Shown in pieces: positions 9,201 through 12,123 of a stretch of 12,123 nucleotides of DNA. The DNA lies in contig DASWJQ010000055.1 in NCBI GenBank assembly GCA_036397095.1, positions 1-12,123 on the forward strand, given 5' to 3'. Below the pieces are notes generated by a model. It had not been told where the DNA came from and ran no database searches. It saw nothing but the letters and a program-made list of their open reading frames with translations. Each line of letters begins with the position of its first letter. Within the stretch, counting starts at the first letter, position 1. The position numbers and the translations under genes are program-made. This stretch comes from DASWJQ01 sp036397095 (GTDB lineage: Bacteria > Chloroflexota > Anaerolineae > Anaerolineales > E44-bin32).

Positions 9201-9452
9201 CGTCGGGGTACTCGATTAAGGATTGACCCCGTTATCCCGGCATGGTGGGACGGATTCACCGTGCGTTACCGTCACGGGGAGGCGGTTTACTGGATCGAGG
9301 TGCGCAACCCGGATTCGGTCTCGACTGGGCTGGCCTGGGTCGAGGTTGATGGGCAGCGAGTGGAGGACGGTTGGATCCAACTCGACCCGGGGCCCGTCAA
9401 ACACCGGGTGATGGTCCGAATGGGGAAGGGGGCCGATGGATCGAGTCCCTAA
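273..9452 (+). CDS. ndvB: Cyclic beta-1,2-glucan synthase (GT84-GH189-GH94 multidomain membrane enzyme)
   Basis: Predicted to build beta-1,2-glucan from UDP-glucose at the inner face of the cytoplasmic membrane, control chain length by phosphorolysis and close the ring. Its 3059 residues slightly exceed the usual 2800-2900 of the NdvB/Cgs/ChvB family. Domains by residue: 1-210 extension with a Gly/Ala-rich membrane hairpin (about 69-122); 215-560 conserved helical region (YRQLP at 279, then LTIGELWALPIMLR); membrane segments about 577-598 and 604-630; GT84 about 650-970 with FVDDAD (D694/D695), the signature GWERKRGKLEELN (747-759), DRD (D792, D794), HDLIEG (D905) and RxxRW (R936-W940); membrane segments about 983-1030 and 1095-1146; cyclization domain, GH189-like, about 1158-1735; first GH94-type sandwich and helical part about 1767-2215; Pro/Glu-rich linker about 2220-2247; second sandwich from about 2265; GH94 catalytic barrel about 2543-3045 with GDWNDG (D2732, D2735, one the general acid) and GGWSWYTGSAGW (2952-2963). 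No key motif is missing. Start: TTG 273 is the first in-frame start after TGA 216; GTG 291 or 312 are alternatives, none with a clear ribosome site. Ring versus linear product is inferred from family membership. Confidence 0.93.
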   Translation: MTTRPVVKVHEPNVTQESQLFAAILEFDDALEALEALKREGFRRAAIIHRQGNDEPRTVHPGRRNRPAWRLLAGVVSAAPAVAAAAANPTVLAALPAPARLALAGALGLGAGFLAGWLLSRAASPRVSAELIDEQARLLAPDENLLVVEAPLAQLRWVLPLLREESGAEPAVFPFHPARGLQGVERDQARVALPLSQLQVHAQRMAQEHRIERSQGGPEVLLEVADRLRRDIHLICGDLGEAAQLELGVGPVAEWILDNEYIVEAHVRDVQANLSRRFYRQLPVLVTGPMRGLPRVYGLARELIMHTDLRVDRMTLLGFLEAYQTRQVLTIGELWALPIMLRIALVESAQRLAVQALEEVRQGEMADFWASRLVTMGRRDPGQLFAVIAELTQRLPEPDPYFGTQLAAQLYDEEAALVPVQSWLERSWRRPLSQVQQREQSRQAGEQVSMGNAITSLRQLALLDWREVFEKQSLVERALRRDPAGIYVQMDFDTRNRYREAVEWMARRTGMEEVAVADQAVALARQHAERDSASQRIGHVGAFLVAEGRPEMLRTINCRQPLAHRVRGWIHRHHTQIYLGAVVLWTGLQLALAWQFALRGTNAWLQMLALLLLALPASQLAVDLTNYLVSRIMPPRTLAKLNFERSGIPDAFKTLVTVPVMFDDRESIQAEIEQLEIRYLANPERNLAFSLFVDDADAPVEAEPHDKQLLALAEAGVRQLNVKYPQAEFFLFYRPRTWSATEGAYIGWERKRGKLEELNRRILGLPTQHEGELVRVGEPDRLADIRFVITLDRDTQLPRDSARRMIETLAHPLNKPIVGRLGQVHDGYTIVQPRVTTSLPSATSSPFSRLFTNPVGVDPYTKAVSDAYQDLVGEGSYHGKGIYEVRAFHQILAGRFPQERLLSHDLIEGAHVRVGLASDVELFDDFPPDYLTYSRREHRWIRGDWQIAEWILPSVPAANGRRRRNPLTLFNRWKIFDNLRRSLVAPASVGLLVVSWLLGPAASAVAAALVGGVLLFQPLALPLTWATTPGAIRSFSPGQAARELLRAAAKAALLPHEAGLALDAIVRACFRQWVSKRHLLQWRSGRAAAGGTAAQLPAFLALLFAAALASAGAAFRLWTAGSASLPLAIPWLGLWTASPVIGWLLNRPEESADRDLHLTGRDLRFLRRVARRTWRYFDEFVTEDTGWLPPDNFQVSHQNELALRTSPTNLAMYLLSTLAAGDFGYLTATQVLERLEQTLATVERLERHQGHLLNWYRLPDLSPLEPRYVSFVDSGNLVGALWALGQGLADGRHQPLLGSRPLDGLVDTLETLRERLQANPDAAGSEAYQLWREQLPDRQPSWGRMVETLLRLGAAVEPSTTGAADDDYWPEQFRRQLAAWRKLIGEFAGWLAPMRQLTPADIAGLSVSARQAVADAVRQEPTLIQLAMGVSPAHKALQAVRAESEPAWLEACQLQLDEAQAKAAGLVERIEVLVKAIEALAAGVDLGFLYDRDRRLFAVGFNVSENRPDNAYYDLLASEARLGSFVAIARGEVPAEHWFSLGRPYGLHGRRRILMSWTGTMFEYLMPLLLQKTYTNSLLAKASEEAVQLQMEYARSRRGPWGISESAYGDLDLNKTYQYRAFGVPWLGLKRGLEADQVVAPYATMLALPLAPVAGVDNLRRLRRLGLWNEYGYYEAIDFSRRPGPDLPSGVIVRAYMAHHQGMSFLALVNVLHADIMQQRFHGDPRVKATAPLLYERIPVAPVLHHLPTREELPVRVGAVSQEPSVSRFETPHTNTPRVQLLGNGRYSLMISNAGGGYSRWQGLEINRWRADTTQDDWGTFCYLKDLDSGRIWSNTYQPTAGQADDYEARFPLDRVEFDRREAGIETKTEIIVSTEDDVEIRRLTLANRSLRVRHIELTTYLELAMAEHRTDRQHPAFNKLFIQTEALADRRTLLASRRSRSPDERPIWVGHRLTFREGTAGPFAFETDRAAFIGRGRSLRRPMGVEHELTNAAGYVLDPILSLRGSLRLAPGQQATVSMIVGAASTRQAAVALMEKYADPTTIERSFELSWASTQLALRMLRIHPDEARRFQKLASFMLYPSGLQRPPEERIKDSLKGQAGLWPYGISGDVPIALATIGEVQDLALVRQLLQAHSYWRQQGLVADLVIMNEESSGYDRPLKERLDGLIDAYAAYAGIEGPGGVYLLSADQLPEEDVTLLLAAARVSLVAARGPLAQQLGTPAEAPEPPAPIEVRTVEEEPPAPLPYLDLPYFNSLGGFTQDGREYVTYLAPGSETPAPWVNVMANPNFGALAGESGAGTTWSGNSQRNRLTPWSNDPVMDPASEVIYLRDEDSGQFWTPTAKPIRTGAAYRARHGAGYTVYEHNSHGLEAELTVFVPVDEAGGDPIKVSRLRLRNDSGRTRRISATYYLGWVLGEHREETQPHIVTDWDETAGAILATNSYREQGADLVAFAAMDPAATSYSGDRTAFIGRNGDLGQPAALTQTNLPNRVGGVLDPCAALQSAIELEPGGQAEFIFLLGEAESEAAARILVAKYRENLAVELALESARRWWDQLLDGIHVQTPELSADFLINRWLLYQTLSCRLWGRTALYQSGGAFGFRDQLQDGLALLHQQPELARRQILRAAGRQFEEGDVQHWWHPAGGGIRSRISDDMLWLPYCVARYVEVTGDTAILEEQAPFLQARPLQPDEAEAYLTPTVTSQTASLWEHCRRAVARGLTHGPHGLPLIGAGDWNDGLNRIGIEGKGESVWLGWFLISVLKGMADLAGLRGESGEQAAYLEQAGTLARRIEQVAWDGAWYLRAFTDQGVPLGSSASEEGWIDSLPQSWAWLSGQADEERATRAFESAQRHLVRPNEGLVLLFTPPFDRLEPSPGYIRAYPPGVRENGGQYTHAAIWLAMAAARAHRGDEAVELLRLINPIEHAKDAAGVGRYQLEPYVLAGDVYRLTGRIGQGGWSWYTGSAGWMYQAWVDEVLGLKRRGTRLRIDPVIPAWWDGFTVRYRHGEAVYWIEVRNPDSVSTGLAWVEVDGQRVEDGWIQLDPGPVKHRVMVRMGKGADGSSP

Positions 9453-9585
9453 GACGATGACACGAAGCGCTCGACGGAGTGAGCGGACGCTCATTCCCCA
9501 GAGTCACTGTGTCTTCGAACTGTCCGAGCTTGTCACGGTTACCCGTTGCTCCCGGCCCGCCCCTCGGCGGCGAAGGAAGCGGCAG
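9453..9585. other. Convergent intergenic spacer, no clear terminator
   Basis: This 133-base gap separates the ends of two tail-to-tail genes. It contains only short inverted repeats: CGCTC (9468-9472) with GAGCG (9481-9485), the overlapping alternative TGAGC/GCTCA around 9480-9493, and CCGCC/GGCGG with a 4-base CCTC loop near the protease end (about 9558-9571). None is followed by a T-run on either strand, so a standard intrinsic terminator is not evident. Termination may be factor-dependent, or these weak hairpins may suffice. No small gene is supported here. Confidence 0.5.
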
Positions 9586-12123
9586 TTATCGCCGGAGCCA
9601 GCTCCGAAGCAGGGGCAGCAGCAGCAATAGGCCTAGCACCAGCCCTACGGCGAGCGCGCCGCCGAGTAAGACCAGCATCAGCGATCCAGTCAAAGGCCCG
9701 GATACCGGGGGCGTCCAGTCCGGCCCGGCGGCCAGGATCTGGCGGCCGAGCGCCAGTTCTTCATCGCTCGGCGGGCTGCGCAGCCAGGCGCCGTTGACCA
9801 CCACACCGACCTGCGCCTGGGCGATTGCCCCATCCGAATCCTCGGCCGTCAGCGTCAGGACATGGTTGCCGGCCGAGAGAGTCGTCGGCTCGAGTTTGTC
9901 ACCTGTCCCCAAGAAGCCATCCAAGTTTGATTCCCACGTTAGGGCCTGCGCCGGCAGCACGCCGTCCTCCCGGTCCGTCGCCGAACCGCTCAGTGGAATG
10001 CGGCCCCCCAACGGGAAGTCGGCCAAATGGCCGGGCGATTGAATGACGGGCAGGGGCGGGGTGTTGGGGACGGAAAAGTCGCCGTCGGAGACATCCACGC
10101 CGGTGTTGCCGCCATCGGTGGCCAGCACCCGGATCTTGGCTTGATCGCTGCCTGTCAGATTGTAGAGCGAGAGCACTTGGTGGGACTCGTCGGTCAAGCC
10201 GAAGGCCAGCACCTGCCAGGTCTGGCCGCTATCCGGGCTGTATTGCAGGGTATAGGTTAGGTCGTCGCCATCAGCATCGGATGCCTGCCAACGTACCTCG
10301 AATGGCGAGGTGTACACCTCACCTCCGTTCGGCGTGAGCAGTTCAACCTCCGGCGCATTCGGGCTGAAGACCCGCTCGGCCAGAATCTCGCCCTGGCGGC
10401 GGATCTCAACCTGGCTGGTGCCCGGCGCCAACGGCACGGCCATCACAAACGGAACGATGTTCAGCGAATCGTGGTTGATGTTGGTCTCAACGATCGGCTC
10501 GGACGCCAGCAGCTGGCCGTCAGGGTCGAGCAGCGCGACCTCAAAGCCGGTCTCAAGCGTGGAGGCTGACGAAGGCTCTGCGAAGTCGGCTGGGGGGTCA
10601 GGCAGTGTCATGACCAGGCCAAGACTCGCCTGGACCGGATCTTTCTGGATCGATCCGGCTACGGCCAGGAACGAGGCGGCCTGAGGCTGGAGGCCGCCAA
10701 AGCCGTGGCCTGTAGAGTCCAGCAGATCGTGGGCATGGGCTTCATCCGGAACGGAGCGCGCCAAACCCTGCGATCCGATCAGGGCCTGGAATGGCGTGGT
10801 CTCGGGGGTGCAGTTGACACCAATTGAATCCAGCAGGACGCACCAGTGGTAGGCATCCATGTATTGGGGTTTGGTGTAGCCCATCATTGGCCAGCCGACA
10901 TTGGGAGCACCCGCCGATGGATCATTGCTGATGACAGTTGGTTCATTCACCCCGGGCAAAACCGAGTACCAGACATCGAACCCATAGAAGCCTTCCGGGT
11001 TAAGCAGGGCGATCTTGCAGTCTGGATTGGTCCATGGGAAATCGGGGTCAAGGCCACCGTTGGCTTCCTCGCTGCCGGAGCAATTCACATGCCCCAATCC
11101 CAAACGATGCCCTAGCTCGTGCGCCAGGGTCATGCCTCCGCGCATGAACCATGGGCTGTTGGCATCCGGGATGGTTTCCATGAGACCGTAGGACTGGCCG
11201 CTCGAGGCCAGCCCTGTGTAACTGATGACGCCGCCCTCGCTGTTGTAGAAAAACATCTGTGGTTCGAAATCTGGATGGACCATGCCGTAGTACTGCAAGT
11301 TCTCGGATGCGTCGTCCGTGAACATGTCCATCAATGACATCATGACATTGACAAGTTGGGCCCCTCCGGGCACGGAAAGGTCGAATTCGCAATCACCATG
11401 TTCGCCAATTGGGTTGAGTGCTCCAAAGACGCCGGCTTCCGAGCCCCCGACTGCGTGACAGTAGATTTTGTCTACCGGCGGCGCGTACAGCGTGAAGTCA
11501 GGCAGCGGCAGGTGGCGCAGCATGCCGATCACGACCGCCCAGAAACCGGGTTCGGCTTGGGTGAAGAGCACCTCCGGTTGGTTGGGATCGTAGTTCTGAT
11601 GCAAATGGATGGGGATGAAGGACAAATTAAACCCGGCCGCTTCGTGGAAGATGGCCGATGTCTGGATGAAGTTATTGAAGGACTCAGGTTCGTGCTCGAA
11701 GGGTGCATTGGTGTTGCCGGCGTAAACGAAGGCCTCTAAGTGCAGCGTGCCTTCCGAGAACCAACTCCAAGGGAGGGCAAAGTACAGGCTGTCGTTGACG
11801 TTGATGCGCTCGCCGCCGTCACCCTTGGCCAGGATCGGCTGATTGTCGGCTGGGATCACGCCAAGGACCTGGCCATTGCGGGTACCTTCGAGCAGACCGC
11901 GCACGTCGGCATAGTCGGCCCCGTCTGTCTCGACATAGATGCGCACATAGGTAATGCGGTCGGCGGCCAGCGGCATGTGCTGCGCCAGGCTTTGCATTCC
12001 CTGGGTGATTTCGATGTCGTATGCAATCAAGTCCGGCACCGGCGCATTTCCAACAAGTTGAGGAGGGGTGGCGGTTGGGACCGGCCCGGTCAAGTCGCCG
12101 GGTGGGAAATCGAACACGTCGAC
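9586..12123 (-). CDS. Secreted, membrane-anchored metzincin-type zinc metalloprotease with beta-sandwich repeats (5' end outside window)
   Basis: Read from position 12123 leftward, the frame is open for 845 residues to TAA at 9588-9586. It has no upstream stop, and the first in-frame start (GTG 12117) has no signal peptide after it, so the true N-terminus lies beyond the window. Residue numbers count from 12123. A Pro/Thr linker (PTATPP, about 16-21) leads to a beta-rich domain (about 30-150) starting IAYDIEITQGMQSL, like the IEVTQAIQ region I recall in extracellular chloroflexotal proteins. The protease domain carries HELGHRLGLGH (H335, E336, H339, H345), the metzincin HExxHxxGxxH zinc site, and a likely Met-turn at PMMGY (M413/M414). 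All six cysteines fall in this domain. Beta domains follow: about 523-585, a fibronectin/Ig-like one about 590-688 (DSDGDDLTYTLQYSPDSG) and a PKD/cadherin-like one about 690-775. A C-terminal membrane helix (about 812-840) ends in RSWLRR. Substrate and exact peptidase family (M66- or M43-like are candidates) are unknown; no LPXTG sorting motif is present. Confidence 0.82.
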   Translation of the reverse strand, partial: VDVFDFPPGDLTGPVPTATPPQLVGNAPVPDLIAYDIEITQGMQSLAQHMPLAADRITYVRIYVETDGADYADVRGLLEGTRNGQVLGVIPADNQPILAKGDGGERINVNDSLYFALPWSWFSEGTLHLEAFVYAGNTNAPFEHEPESFNNFIQTSAIFHEAAGFNLSFIPIHLHQNYDPNQPEVLFTQAEPGFWAVVIGMLRHLPLPDFTLYAPPVDKIYCHAVGGSEAGVFGALNPIGEHGDCEFDLSVPGGAQLVNVMMSLMDMFTDDASENLQYYGMVHPDFEPQMFFYNSEGGVISYTGLASSGQSYGLMETIPDANSPWFMRGGMTLAHELGHRLGLGHVNCSGSEEANGGLDPDFPWTNPDCKIALLNPEGFYGFDVWYSVLPGVNEPTVISNDPSAGAPNVGWPMMGYTKPQYMDAYHWCVLLDSIGVNCTPETTPFQALIGSQGLARSVPDEAHAHDLLDSTGHGFGGLQPQAASFLAVAGSIQKDPVQASLGLVMTLPDPPADFAEPSSASTLETGFEVALLDPDGQLLASEPIVETNINHDSLNIVPFVMAVPLAPGTSQVEIRRQGEILAERVFSPNAPEVELLTPNGGEVYTSPFEVRWQASDADGDDLTYTLQYSPDSGQTWQVLAFGLTDESHQVLSLYNLTGSDQAKIRVLATDGGNTGVDVSDGDFSVPNTPPLPVIQSPGHLADFPLGGRIPLSGSATDREDGVLPAQALTWESNLDGFLGTGDKLEPTTLSAGNHVLTLTAEDSDGAIAQAQVGVVVNGAWLRSPPSDEELALGRQILAAGPDWTPPVSGPLTGSLMLVLLGGALAVGLVLGLLLLLPLLRSWLRR

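Noticed and set aside
9461..9492. Overlapping inverted repeats CGCTC/GAGCG/CGCTC as a terminator for the synthase gene
   Set aside because: Stems are only 5 bp, mutually exclusive, and not followed by a T-run.
12115..12117. GTG at 12117 as the true start of the protease gene
   Set aside because: The frame stays open to the window edge and the sequence after this codon has no signal peptide although the protein is clearly exported, so the start must lie further upstream.

Overview
The window is GC-rich with high GC at third codon positions. It holds one very large intact gene on the + strand, the tail of a small gene before it, and a large gene on the - strand that faces it tail to tail and runs off the right edge. 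A secreted-protein linker of the PTATPP type, a membrane-anchored repeat protein with a metzincin protease, and a CspA-type gene together suggest Chloroflexota (Anaerolineae-like). That is an inference from sequence style, since no rRNA or other marker gene is present.

Layout: positions 1-118 encode the last 38 residues of a cold shock protein, followed at once by a strong intrinsic terminator (135-170). About 100 bases of leader (171-272) then precede a 3059-residue cyclic beta-1,2-glucan synthase (273-9452, NdvB/Cgs/ChvB type). All expected parts of the synthase are visible: conserved N-terminal helical region, membrane segments, GT84 glycosyltransferase with its Asp motifs and RxxRW, further membrane segments, the cyclization (GH189-like) domain, and a tandem GH94-like C-terminal half ending in an intact phosphorylase-type catalytic domain. 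It also has an N-terminal extension of about 210 residues containing a glycine/alanine-rich membrane hairpin. After a short 133-base spacer, a - strand gene (12123-9586, 5' end outside the window) encodes an extracellular zinc metalloprotease of the metzincin type. It has beta-sandwich domains and a C-terminal membrane anchor.

How they work together: the synthase alone could polymerise glucose from UDP-glucose, trim the chain by phosphorolysis and cyclise it. No exporter or glucan-modifying enzyme lies in the window. The cold shock gene is separated from the synthase by its terminator, and the protease is convergent, so there is no sign of a shared operon. No tRNA, rRNA, CRISPR array, insertion sequence or phage gene was seen.
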